Source of the DNA: Dolomedes plantarius
Lineage: Eukaryota; Arthropoda; Arachnida; Araneae; Dolomedidae
Length of the DNA: 64,000 nt
Direction of reading: 5' to 3'
NCBI GenBank assembly: GCA_907164885.2
Contig: OU015501.1
Coordinates: 23,941,591-24,005,590, forward strand
Shown one piece after another: positions 11,515 to 21,669 of this stretch. The position numbers and the translations under genes are program-made. Positions within the stretch are counted from its first letter, which is position 1. Each line of letters begins with the position of its first letter. The notes below the pieces were generated by a model, which was not told the DNA's origin, did no database searches, and saw only the letters and a program-made list of their open reading frames with translations.

Positions 11515-12859
11515 GGGGAAACTCTTGTACCTAGGGCCATCGTGTACCTAGGACCACCAGGTTTTATTTAAATAATTATTATTTTACAGCATTTTTACTC
11601 ATTGGAGTGAGTGACAACACTGTTTCAAATCATAACAGCCATTTTGAATGAAAGCAAGAAAAAGCTATAGTTAAATAGAAAAGAAAGTCTTGATTTGATG
11701 ATCAAAACTAAATTTTTCACATCATTTTGAAGTCTTATTTTGTGAAAGTAAGTGCAAACTTATGTTTTAATGTATAGCAGATAATTTTTGCAATCATTAA
11801 AGGAAAAAATGAAATACAAACAAAGTTTGGTTTCTGCAGGTCTTTAGCTATGGAAGCCATTTTTCCAAAAACAACATCTTGTACCTAGGGCCATAATCAT
11901 GTCTTATACCTAGGGACATGGCTTCTGGTACAAAAGAGGTGGACGAAAGCCTGGCAAGTGTAGAATTCTCACTGATACCCCCAAGAAAAATGAAATTCAA
12001 CCACAAAAATTGAAAAAAGTAATTGTTAAAAAAAAAAATACGAAATCTGTGTTTGAAACAGAAAATTTATGTGGGATCATTAAGATGGAGATCATTCAAT
12101 GGAGAAAAAAACATTAGAAAGTGATGATGAAACAACTGAGGAATCACTTGAAGTGATGGTCTCTTCAGATTCTGCGAGCAACGTAGATTCTCTAATAGCT
12201 GATCAAAGGCCTAGTGATGAACTTGAAAAGGAAGACTTCTGTTTGACAAAATTAGACGTGGGGAAAACTGAAGAATTTTTACATTGCAGAAGTAGTTGGC
12301 GTTACATATTATCTAAAAACCTGAAACGACTCAGTAAGGATTCAGATAAATTTTTGTATCAGAATGATACAGCTTATGTTATCAACAGAGATAATGTTGT
12401 GTTTGAAGTGTCTGAACCAAAAACTGTTGGAGGCTCAGAATGCCAGTGCTTGTTACTTAATTTTGGTGTCAGTTTTGCGAATTACAATGTGGAATAATAA
12501 ACATTTCTTCATTTAAGACATTGCCTACAATTAACATTTCTTCCTTACGAAGATTTAAGATATTGTGCATGAAAGAAATAATGCCTACAAATTGTTTTTC
12601 TTTTATTGTAAACAGCAATTTTAGTTTTTGGAAATAACTGGCCCTAGGTACAATAGTGCTATTGTACCTAGGGCCATTTGTAATTTTTTTTAAATTTTCA
12701 ATATCATTTACAAATATTTTTTTTCTATACTTGAAGTGATTTTTATTTAAAGAGAATAAAGAACTTAATGTATATAAACTATTTTTATTATTGTAAGTTA
12801 GTTATAAGTAAAGATACTGCCATTTGAAAATAGCCGACCCTAGGTACAAGGGTTTCCCA
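11515..12859 (+). mobile_element. Tigger/pogo-like DNA transposon, both ends present, internally reduced
   Basis: This is the one copy with both terminal inverted repeats. The left end starts GGGGAAACTCTTGTACC; the right end in reverse complement starts TGGGAAACCCTTGTACC. TA steps flank both (11513-11514, 12860-12861). Length 1345 bp. The motif GTACCTAGG recurs beneath both termini and inside, like the subterminal binding-site repeats of Tigger-type elements. It codes only for the tail of a transposase (see the 132-codon remnants). Truncated copies, cut at the array junction, lie at 263-1446, 2587-3770, 4911-6094, 7235-8418 and 9190-10374. Assignment to pogo/Tigger rests on the coding remnant and the TA flanks and is tentative. 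Confidence 0.7.
12099..12497 (+). pseudogene. C-terminal transposase remnant, array copy 6
   Basis: Lys80 form inside the only element copy with both TIRs (11515-12859). It still lacks the DDE core, so the whole array descends from an already non-autonomous element. Confidence 0.6.
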
Positions 12860-12867
12860 TATATATA

Positions 12868-13354
12868 TGTCGGACTTAAGCGGGAACGAAGTAATTATTC
12901 TAAATTTAAAGGGGGCTTAGTAATTAATTTATTGTCGTGGCGTAATTCGCCACTATTCTCATATCTTGGTTCGAAATACATCGAGAGATATCGGGGAAAT
13001 TCCCTTTGGATTGATTGACATCTGTAGCTCCACCCATGGTTCATCGCCGGTGTATGCGTCACAGAGACCATGTAGGCATGCGCGGTGGCTTTGGATGGAG
13101 AAAAACAATAGCGTGTAATCAGACGGCGGGATTTAATTCATTGCTAGTGGACGCGTGTCAGCTGGGTCCCTAATTTGAAAATGGCGAGAGCTCAAATATG
13201 CGCTACTTGGATCAGTGGTTGCTGGAAAGTGAAATAAATTGGATTGAGCTAGAACTATGTTCATTTATTGGATTTAGACTATTTACCACTCGCCACCAGT
13301 ATTAACATGATGACTGTGAATTAATCTGAGAACATGCAAACCTCACGCCTGTCA
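12868..13354 (+). repeat. 5' LTR of Ty3/gypsy element
   Basis: 487 bp, TG...CA boundaries, matching 19675-20161 along its whole length as far as I can read. An AATAAA lies at 13233-13238. No clear TATA box was seen. Confidence 0.95.
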
Positions 13355-13484
13355 AGAGCCGCGCAGGATTAAAAAGAACTACGCAGAAAAAAAAAACCCG
13401 CCTCACTTTTGGATTAGCACGACAGTGCGAAAATTTATGAAACGACGATAAATTAAAAAATAATAATAATAATAATGATACACC

Positions 13485-14423
13485 ATGGCATCGAAGACTG
13501 AAGTGAAAAAGGAATTCCACGAAATCCTACTCGATGACAATTGGATTCAAGAACAAATGAACACCGGAAATGAAAATGTCGATCAAGCGAATGATGACAA
13601 GAAACCTATCTTAAAAAACATACCAGGCTGCACAGGAAAAATTCAAGAAGCAATATTGAAAGAAAAACCGTTCGAAAGAAAAAACATGCCTGAAATAAAA
13701 TTAGCAATACCACAATTCGATAACAGCAGTATCAAAAATATTTTTCAATGGTTCCAGTTGTTTGAAGAGAGTTGCAGCACGTTTGAATTAAATGAGAAAT
13801 GGAAAAAAGAAAATTTAATGCGCTACGTAAGTCAAGATATTCAAGAAGTAATAATATCCACGGAACTATATAAAGAAGATTACATTAATATTAAAAAACA
13901 ACTGCTGTCCATTTTTTCAAAGAGCAGAGAAGAATTAACAACAAGGTTTAGGACACTAAAATTAAATGACAATGATTACCTCTTCCAGTATTTCAAGGAA
14001 AAACTAGAACTGGGGAAACAACTTAAAAAAACAGACAGTGAAATCATAGAAACACTGTCATTAGACGCTCCAAGAAACATACGAACTTTGCTCTCGTTGC
14101 AAGAGATACGAACCCCTTTCGAATGGCTGGAAAAAGCGAGAAAAATACATTTGCCGGTACCTCGGTCCGCACCGCGTATCGCTCCGGAAAGAACAGATTT
14201 TACCGCCGGCGATCGTCGAAACTTCGGTGACAGTGAGACAGAGCGCAGAAATTCGGAGCCACACTACAGAAGGAGGTGGATTAATTATGATCAACCCAGA
14301 AGACAAAATGAAGGAAATTACAGCAATACGTCAAGATATGATGAACAGAGACACTATCAAAGTGCAGAAGATAACAGAAGACACCAAAATAACCATAGAG
14401 GATACTATGCAAATAACAGATGA
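13485..14423 (+). CDS. gag: Gag polyprotein, Ty3/gypsy
   Basis: 312 codons starting in a strong context (CACCATGG), 130 bp after the LTR. The middle (PQFDNSSIKNIFQWFQLFEE, then REELTTRFRTLKLNDNDYLF) fits a gypsy Gag capsid-type domain that packs the genomic RNA into cytoplasmic particles. No CCHC zinc knuckle is present. Instead the last ~90 residues are rich in Arg, Asn and Gln (RRWINYDQPRRQNEG), which could serve as a basic RNA-binding tail. The frame ends at TGA (14421-14423), followed by C. The next codons continue in the same frame into the protease, so Gag and Pol are separated by one stop only. Confidence 0.85.
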   Translation: MASKTEVKKEFHEILLDDNWIQEQMNTGNENVDQANDDKKPILKNIPGCTGKIQEAILKEKPFERKNMPEIKLAIPQFDNSSIKNIFQWFQLFEESCSTFELNEKWKKENLMRYVSQDIQEVIISTELYKEDYINIKKQLLSIFSKSREELTTRFRTLKLNDNDYLFQYFKEKLELGKQLKKTDSEIIETLSLDAPRNIRTLLSLQEIRTPFEWLEKARKIHLPVPRSAPRIAPERTDFTAGDRRNFGDSETERRNSEPHYRRRWINYDQPRRQNEGNYSNTSRYDEQRHYQSAEDNRRHQNNHRGYYANNR

Positions 14424-14441
14424 CTTACAATCCAAGCTCGG

Positions 14442-17400
14442 GTGAGTGAACAAACATTTCAATTCTTATTAGACACCGGTAGTACAATTTCAATAATTTC
14501 ACAATCATTACTTAAAGAGGTAAAATGTTTTAAAACATTAAATTTAAAAAATATGGTAATAAATCAAACTGATGGTCAAGTACCTGTAACAAAAATAATT
14601 AAAACAAATGTAACAATTGGCAAATTAACTAGAGAAATTGAAATGTGGGTCATTGAGAGTGACCTACCTTATGTATTGCTAAGTTTAGAACATATGAGAC
14701 TTTTTCGTCTCGAAATAAATTTAAGAAAATTAAAGGTGTTCCAATGTAATAAAGAGATAATACTATGTAATAATAATAATAATTTTGTTAATCCATATGC
14801 ATTGAATGTTCAAAGAGAAAATTGTAAAAATTATTGTGATAACATGTATAATGGTAAAAGGTATTATGAAAACAAAAATATGTGTAACTTTAGAAATGTA
14901 AACAAAAGTGTATATGAAGGTAGAAAATTTTTTAACTATCGGGCTGAAAATAATAACAGAAGGTATCATAAAGGTAGAAATTTTGTAAAAAGAAACTATT
15001 TAAGATGTGATCACTCCCCTGAGTACTATGAAAGGACTGTTTACAATAATGCTGTGAAAGATAATGTGTATAATGTTTCTTCCAATGACATTGAAACCCT
15101 AAATGTTGATAATAACCAAAGAATGAGAAATCCAGTTATAAATTATGAGAGTTCAAACAAAATAGCAAATACTAATTATAATGTTCAAAATTTAAAGGAG
15201 ATATCAGGTATCCCCGATGATACACTGAAAACTCTATTTAAAGAGCCCGGTGATGCTTTGGACTTCCAAGCACCAGAGCAAATACCCGAGGACTGGCCCC
15301 ATTTAGAAAACATTCTAGAAACTTTCGACCATATCTTTTCAAAAAATAAATATGACGTTGGAAAAATAAAATTAGAACCCCAAAAAATACACTTAACTTC
15401 AGAGCTCCCAATTGCACAACGACCATATCGCACATCTCAAACTGAAAATGCTGAAATAAAAAAACAAATAGACGAATTGTTAAAAGCAGGTTTTATAAAG
15501 CCCTCACATTCTCCATTTAGCGCCCCAGTAACATTAGCAATGAAAAAAGGCCAAGGAAAAACTAGGTTATGCATAGACTACAGAAAATTAAATGTAATTA
15601 CTAAAACTGATTCTGAACCTATTCCACGAATTGATGACTTATTAGATCAACTAGCCCATGCCAAATTTTTTTCAACATTAGATCTAACTTCAGGGTATTG
15701 GCACATAGAAATACATGACCGTGACACTGAAAAATTGGCATTCACAACAAACTTTGGACTTTATGAATGGACAAGACTACCGTTTGGTTGGAAAAATGCA
15801 CCAAGTGTCTTCCAGAGAGCAATTAGGCAAATTCTAAATAAATACCAAATCAATTATGCTTTGAACTATTTTGATGATATAATAATATTTTCACAAACCT
15901 TTAATGAACATATGAAACATTTAGAAGAAATTTTTAAAATTTGTGAAAAGGAAAATATCAAATTAAATCAATCAAAATGCCAATTTGCTAAGAAAGAAAT
16001 AAAATTTTTAGGATATGAGATTTCTAAAGGACAATATTCACCTCATAATGTAAACATTGAAACAATAAAAAAATTACTACCACCCAAAAATGTTAAAGAA
16101 TTGCAGAGATTTTTGGGATCCATAAATGTCTATCAGAAGTTTATACAAGACTATGCAAAATTGAGACTTCCATTAAACAAATTACTTAGAAAGGATGTAA
16201 AATGGGATTGGTCCCAAGAATGTCAAAATTCCTACCAAAGACTAAAAGATGAACTCATATCAAAACCGATTTTAACCCTTTTTAACCCAAATTACCCATG
16301 CCACCTTTTTGTCGACGCAAGTCAAGAAGCAGTTGCTGCTGTCCTAAAGCAAAAGCACCCTAACGTCCAACTACACCCAATAGCTTTTCACTCAAGACAA
16401 CTGAAAAAACACGAAAGAAACTATGCTGTCACTGAGCTTGAATGCTTGGCGATTGTTGATTCTATTGACCGTTTCCATTGTTACTTACATGGGAAAAAAT
16501 TCACAATACATTCGGATCATTCAGCCTTACAATGGCTCAAAAATATTAAACATTTAACTGGACGACTGTTTAGATGGTCTTTAAAACTTTCCATGTATGA
16601 TTATGAAATAATGCACATTAAAGGTAAATATAATTATGAAGCTGATATGCTATCAAGGGACCCAATAAGCCACTTTGTATCACAATATTCTTATTTTCTA
16701 ACCACAGATGAAATTATTCAGGCACAATTAAACGATAATGTTAATAATGTAAAGTACAAAAAATATAGTGGAGTTCTAACAGTAAAAAAGAAAAATCTAA
16801 TCAAAATTGTAGTCCCGCCATCATTAAGACTAAAATTAATAACCGCTGCACATGAAAAATTTGGCCACCCAGGTGTGAGAAAGATGTTACAATTAATTTC
16901 CCCTATTTACTATTGGCAAGACATAATATTAGACATTTCAAATTTTGTTCGTTGTTGTGAAACATGTCAGAAAAACAAGAAATCGACTCAGAGAAAGTAT
17001 GGACTGATGGAACAAGTGCCAATTGCTTATGAACCATTTGACCTAATCTCAGTTGATACAGTTGGAGGTTTTAACTATTATAATTCGACAAAAAAATATC
17101 TTCATCTGGTGATTGATCATGCAACAAGATATATTTGGACTTTTCCTTCAAAAAGTGTGACAAGTGAGACATACACAAACTGTTTAAAACAAATTTTCAA
17201 AATTAAAGTTCCGAAACAAATATTAAGTGACAGAAATGCTGCATTTACTTCCTCAAGGTTTAAGAAATTCCTAAAACACCACAATACGAGACAATTACTT
17301 ACTTCAGCCCACAGACCCCAGTGTAATGGCAAAAATGAGAGATGTAATCAAACGATTGTATCCAAATTAAGGTGTAAAGTTAATACTTCTTCGAAAAAAA

Positions 17401-17861
17401 TTCCATGGACAAAAATTTTAGAACAAGTGACTTCCGAATATAATAATCAACCCCATAGAGTAACTGGATTTTCCCCGAATTACCTCCTATTTGGAAATTT
17501 GCCATATAACTCACCATTACCTAAAATAACTTCATTACATTATCCGCCAGTTGAAGAAGCAAGAAAGATTGCAGTGCAAAGAACAATTCAGCACCATAAA
17601 ATTAATAAACAAAGATATGATAGAAATTTTATACAGTCAAACTTCAAAATTGGTGACTTAGTGATGTACGAAGAATTCAAATACCCAAATTCAAGAAAAT
17701 TAGATCCACCCTATTCAGGCCCTTATAAAATTTTAAGCCAGATTTCTAATGTTAATTTCGAAATTGATAAACCAAACCAATACACTAGAAAAAAGAGTGA
17801 AATTGTGCACTCAACTAGATTAAGGCATTTTCATCCATATAGTGAGTTTAAATTACAATAA
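14442..17861 (+). CDS. pol: Pol polyprotein (PR-RT-RH-IN), Ty3/gypsy
   Basis: Counted from the GTG at 14442: protease active site LLDTGST (residues ~9-15); an unusually long Asn/Tyr-rich linker (~110-250); reverse transcriptase with LDLTSGYWHIEI, LPFGWKNAPS and the catalytic YFDD (~475); RNase H with LFVDAS and HSDHSALQWL (~620-700); integrase with an H-H-C-C finger (HEKFGHPG ... CETCQKNK), first Asp in SVDTVGG, second in LSDRNAAF and Glu in KNERCNQ; then a GPY/F-like SGPYKIL. It has no ATG of its own near the start. The frame is open back to the Gag TGA at 14421, so expression by stop read-through is likely. No other stop or frameshift is visible, so the gene looks intact. No chromodomain was seen. 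Confidence 0.92.
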   Translation: MSEQTFQFLLDTGSTISIISQSLLKEVKCFKTLNLKNMVINQTDGQVPVTKIIKTNVTIGKLTREIEMWVIESDLPYVLLSLEHMRLFRLEINLRKLKVFQCNKEIILCNNNNNFVNPYALNVQRENCKNYCDNMYNGKRYYENKNMCNFRNVNKSVYEGRKFFNYRAENNNRRYHKGRNFVKRNYLRCDHSPEYYERTVYNNAVKDNVYNVSSNDIETLNVDNNQRMRNPVINYESSNKIANTNYNVQNLKEISGIPDDTLKTLFKEPGDALDFQAPEQIPEDWPHLENILETFDHIFSKNKYDVGKIKLEPQKIHLTSELPIAQRPYRTSQTENAEIKKQIDELLKAGFIKPSHSPFSAPVTLAMKKGQGKTRLCIDYRKLNVITKTDSEPIPRIDDLLDQLAHAKFFSTLDLTSGYWHIEIHDRDTEKLAFTTNFGLYEWTRLPFGWKNAPSVFQRAIRQILNKYQINYALNYFDDIIIFSQTFNEHMKHLEEIFKICEKENIKLNQSKCQFAKKEIKFLGYEISKGQYSPHNVNIETIKKLLPPKNVKELQRFLGSINVYQKFIQDYAKLRLPLNKLLRKDVKWDWSQECQNSYQRLKDELISKPILTLFNPNYPCHLFVDASQEAVAAVLKQKHPNVQLHPIAFHSRQLKKHERNYAVTELECLAIVDSIDRFHCYLHGKKFTIHSDHSALQWLKNIKHLTGRLFRWSLKLSMYDYEIMHIKGKYNYEADMLSRDPISHFVSQYSYFLTTDEIIQAQLNDNVNNVKYKKYSGVLTVKKKNLIKIVVPPSLRLKLITAAHEKFGHPGVRKMLQLISPIYYWQDIILDISNFVRCCETCQKNKKSTQRKYGLMEQVPIAYEPFDLISVDTVGGFNYYNSTKKYLHLVIDHATRYIWTFPSKSVTSETYTNCLKQIFKIKVPKQILSDRNAAFTSSRFKKFLKHHNTRQLLTSAHRPQCNGKNERCNQTIVSKLRCKVNTSSKKIPWTKILEQVTSEYNNQPHRVTGFSPNYLLFGNLPYNSPLPKITSLHYPPVEEARKIAVQRTIQHHKINKQRYDRNFIQSNFKIGDLVMYEEFKYPNSRKLDPPYSGPYKILSQISNVNFEIDKPNQYTRKKSEIVHSTRLRHFHPYSEFKLQ

Positions 17862-19656
17862 TGTTGTTTCATGCACAATTTTGGGGAGGGGGGGGGGAAA
17901 TTAAGATAAAATGTTGATACGAGTTACAAGTAAAAAATTGAAATTATAAAGTTATGATTGTTAATGAGTAAATAAAATAATAACATTGGAACTGATGAAG
18001 TAATATTGTGAAAGTAAACTAGAAGATGATTTGTATTGAATTTATTGGATGTTAATAATTATGTATTTTTGAATTGAAATTTAATAACTTATGAAAGAAC
18101 TTTGGCTAAACCTAAATTATTTTGAAAATTTTGTTACCATCTTTGCAATGTTTTGTTACATTAATGTGTGGAGCTGTATCTACATTTTCCCGAATATGAC
18201 CAAATTGCCTATCCCAGAGATCCATCTCTTAATTGATTTTATATGTTGGGTGCCTAACACCCTCTTGACTCCACTTATGTGGTTAAATGTTGTGTACTGA
18301 TCTCTTTTCAGCCTTTCCCAACCTAGAGTTTCAGTGTCGTGCACTATACGCACCAATTTTTCACTCTGAATTTTGTTTAGAGTTGTCGGTTGTGGTTAAG
18401 ACGGTGGGAAATTGTTGAACCTGCTCTCCTCTGACCCAACCATGCACTTGTTCACTCAACTACACAAACACACACAAACAAAAAACATACACCTTGAATT
18501 AAACAGCATGTACACAGATGAAGGAATGGTACACCAGTACCAAAAGTGAATTGTTTTACATAATGAATCTATCATTGTGAAATATTAAGGTGAATGAAGT
18601 GTAAATTATAAAATGTTTGATAACTTTGAATTGTGATAAATTTGAGTCAGATTTTTGTGTTATGGAAAAATTTTGAAGTGTAAATAATATGTAGAGAATT
18701 TTGAATTTCATGTGTAATTTCATATGTTTGTATTTCATAAGTAAGTCGAAGGTATAAAAGAGCTCTAAAAAGATAAACTGTATTGTAATTGATGTCAAAA
18801 TACATTTGTGTCGTTTGGCAAGTACAAGATACGAGAAAAATAATCCCATGGGAAATTGATCAATATTTATATTTTTTCAATTATTAATATGTTGTGTCTC
18901 TGAGTATTTTACAGGGTCAACCATGTCAAGGAGGCCTCCAAACAAGCCGGTCGACCGCATTTAGTTTTGTCTTTCATATATTTAAATATTTTTTTCATGT
19001 ACCTCCATTTTCACATTACCATAATCTGTGCAAATAAAGTCATACTTGTAGAATTTTAAACTGGAACTGTTATAAAATTATAAGATGAGTGGACAGCCTA
19101 CAGGACTGTTGATTACATTACCACTCAACGAGGCTGATGAAAGTATTAAAGCCAGGACTTTAGATTGTAAAATGCTACTAACATTCCACGTTAATGGGTA
19201 ATAGTTATTTTGTGATTTTCAATTAATTTGTTCCTAGGTGAGTTTTTGAAGTGACATTGTTTTCAGGTGATGTCCTATTGAGATTATATATTGGTATAAT
19301 TAAAGTGATATTTTGAATTTATAGTGATATATTTTGAGAGAATGCTGTAATATTTTCCTTTTTTGCCTCAAGTCATCAGTGATATAATATTGTACAACTC
19401 AAGAATTTTTGTGTAACTTGAAAAATTGTAAACTGTGTATTTTTAAACCACTGCTCCAAGTCTTACAGAACAGAAAGAGTCAATCCAGGGGTTGTTAAGG
19501 GAACGGTTGATTTTTAATTAAGGGGGTTTTCACTGGAACCTGTTGTGTAGAGAGACGTCCCTACTCAGCATGTTTTCCAGTCTACTGATGTAATGTTTTT
19601 TTTATCGTAGGGGTTGTTGCCACAGGGAATTAGCTACTCCTTGTGTGCACGCCTTC
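17862..19656 (+). other. Non-coding 3' region of the gypsy element
   Basis: About 1.8 kb between the pol stop and the polypurine tract. Only short unrelated open frames occur (for example 18091-18300), none with env features. A second G-rich purine run lies at about 17882-17899, just after pol. Otherwise I see nothing definite. Confidence 0.6.
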
Positions 19657-19674
19657 AAGGGGAGGGGGGAAAGT
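19657..19674 (+). promoter_or_regulatory. Polypurine tract of gypsy element
   Basis: AAGGGGAGGGGGGAAAG sits immediately before the 3' LTR, the expected place for the plus-strand primer. Confidence 0.85.
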
Positions 19675-20161
19675 TGTCGGACTTAAGCGGGAACGAAGTA
19701 ATTATTCTAAATTTAAAGGGGGCTTAGTAATTAATTTATTGTCGTGGCGTAATTCGCCACTATTCTCATATCTTGGTTCGAAATACATCGAGAGATATCG
19801 GGGAAATTCCCTTTGGATTGATTGACATCTGTAGCTCCACCCATGGTTCATCGCCGGTGTATGCGTCACAGAGACCATGTAGGCATGCGCGGTGGCTTTG
19901 GATGGAGAAAAACAATAGCGTGTAATCAGACGGCGGGATTTAATTCATTGCTAGTGGACGCGTGTCAGCTGGGTCCCTAATTTGAAAATGGCGAGAGCTC
20001 AAATATGCGCTACTTGGATCAGTGGTTGCTGGAAAGTGAAATAAATTGGATTGAGCTAGAACTATGTTCATTTATTGGATTTAGACTATTTACCACTCGC
20101 CACCAGTATTAACATGATGACTGTGAATTAATCTGAGAACATGCAAACCTCACGCCTGTCA
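19675..20161 (+). repeat. 3' LTR of Ty3/gypsy element
   Basis: 487 bp, same boundaries and sequence as the 5' LTR; followed by TATATATAT. Confidence 0.95.
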
Positions 20162-20179
20162 TATATATATAATCTGTAA

Positions 20180-20421
20180 CTTGGTACAAGAAGTGCCTAA
20201 GTCAGTTTTATCCAAGATGACTTTGTTTGTTTATGTCTCTTTAAAAAAATATTATTTTCAAAGTAAGAAGTACCCAAGTCTTTCCGATACTTTAAAAGTG
20301 TATACTAAAGCATCGGACAGATTTGGGTACTTCTTACATTGACAATAATATTTTTTTAAAAGAGACATAAGCAAACAAAGTCATCTTGGAAAATATTGAC
20401 TTAGGCTCTTCTTGTACCAAG
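20180..20421. mobile_element. Foldback MITE (242 bp)
   Basis: The two halves are long inverted copies of each other. The left arm starts CTTGGTACAAGAAGTGCC; the right arm in reverse complement starts CTTGGTACAAGAAGAGCC. Arms of about 115 bases meet near 20293. It is non-coding, and no clear target duplication was found. Size and terminal motif (GCCTAAGTCA) resemble the foldback at 37605-37845. Confidence 0.8.
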
Positions 20422-21059
20422 CCATAGATATATTTGCGAATAAATGCGAAATTTTGTATATTGTAAATTTTTTTTTTTTTGAGAAATTTCGATATTTTTA
20501 TGCGAAATTTACGTACCCCTAGTTATGCAGCAAAAAACAGCCACATCCGTCTCATTAAATAGGAATATTCTTTCATTTATTTTTGTATGCTTGAAACATG
20601 TTTCAAAACTACTATTTTTCATATGTATATTGTTTACCAAATAAATAAATTATTTATGAGAAAATTTTTATTTTTATATCCTTATTTCCTGGGGTGGCAA
20701 AAATATCTCGATGATAAAAAAGGGGTCATGGATGAAAAAAGTTTCAGAAGCGCCGGTCTAGATTGAATTTACAGCTTTAATTGAGTTCACCGATTTCGTT
20801 GAATTTCAATAAAAGCAATACATTTATCAAGCTGATTAGAGTTTATAAAATTCCTGTTTCCCTTTAATGATTGACTTACTTCATTTATAAGACAGTAATT
20901 TTTCATTTCTCACATAAAGATTGAGACCCTATTTGACTGTTAACGGCCTTGTGACTTTACCCTCCAAATTCCACGAAAAAACAGGATTTAAAAATAGTGT
21001 TCAAGATTTCTTATTCACAATATTTTTAAGAATATTTTTGTAAGTGAATGGACACCTCT
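20422..21059. other. Unassigned AT-rich DNA
   Basis: Nothing with coding potential or terminal repeats is recognised here. Confidence 0.5.
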
Positions 21060-21585
21060 GAACGAGGGGACGACCCATAAAAATTCCCTTTAAACTTGAA
21101 TGAAATACTGCAAATTTTATAAAATAATTTTAAGGTGCATTATTTTTTTTGTAAATAAATCGAAATTGTTTTTTAAAAAGCTTTAAATAATATTTACCCT
21201 TCAAAATTTGAAACTTGGATGAAATACTACAATTTTTATAAAGTAATTTTAAGGCACGTTATTGTTCTGTAAATAGATAGAATTTTTTATTTTTTTTTTA
21301 AAGCTTTAAATAATACTTACCCTCCAAAATTTGAAACTTGGATTAAATACTACAATTTTTATAAAATAATTTTAAGGCACATTATTGTTTCGTAAATAAA
21401 TCGATTTTTTTTTAAAAAGCTTTAAATAATATTTACCTTCCAAAATTTGAAACTTGGATTAAATACTACAATTTTTATAAAATAATTTTAAGGCACATTA
21501 TTGTTTTGTAAATAAATCGAAATTTAAAAAAAAAAGCTTTAAATAATATTTATCCTTCAAAATTTGAAAGATTTCTCAGCGAATT
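21060..21585. repeat. ~119-bp minisatellite, four copies
   Basis: The marker AAACTTGGAT (or AAACTTGAAT) recurs at 21092, 21211, 21334 and 21450, with shared flanks such as AGCTTTAAATAATA and ATAATTTTAAGGCAC. Units differ mainly in poly-T length. Confidence 0.85.
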
Positions 21586-21669
21586 TATTACGAATCACTT
21601 AATGAGTAAGTACACCACTAGGACCACCTGTTTAACCTCTCACGCCAGAATTATGACAATCTGAAATTA

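Larger units (their letters stand above)
1..12698. repeat. Six-unit 2.32-kb tandem array
   Basis: Six head-to-tail units start at 1, 2325, 4649, 6973, 8928 and 11253. The period is 2324 bp, except unit 4 (1955 bp, internal deletion near 8823) and unit 5 (2325 bp, one extra A). The left edge lies outside the window. Each unit reads: MITE, short spacer, Tigger-like element cut at its 3' side, then 803 bp of flank (1447-2249 in unit 1). Units differ by only a few substitutions. Units 1-2 share variants (ATG at the codon-80 site, GACATC before the ORF) that units 3-6 lack, so there are two subgroups. The sixth unit leaves the shared sequence at 12698 and continues into the proper end of the Tigger-like element. 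Recent tandem duplication or homogenisation is inferred from the near-identity. Confidence 0.95.
12868..20161 (+). mobile_element. Complete Ty3/gypsy LTR retrotransposon
   Basis: Two 487-bp LTRs starting TGTCGG and ending CTGTCA bound an internal region with gag and pol in the order protease, reverse transcriptase, RNase H, integrase, which is the Ty3/gypsy order. The flanks are TATA on both sides (12864-12867 and 20162-20165); the exact duplication length is ambiguous in this TA-rich site. It sits eight bases past the right end of the Tigger-like element. There is no env-like ORF; 1.8 kb of apparently non-coding DNA follows pol. No PBS beginning TGG is visible right after the left LTR. The near-identical LTRs suggest a fairly recent insertion. 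Confidence 0.95.

Noticed and set aside
14227..14445. 72-codon plus-strand ORF overlapping the end of gypsy gag
   Set aside because: Out of phase with both gag and pol, with no domain; pol is in the gag frame, so this is not a frameshift link.
18091..18300. Possible env remnant after gypsy pol
   Set aside because: A 69-codon hydrophobic frame without signal peptide, cleavage site or fusion-type features; chance in AT-rich DNA.
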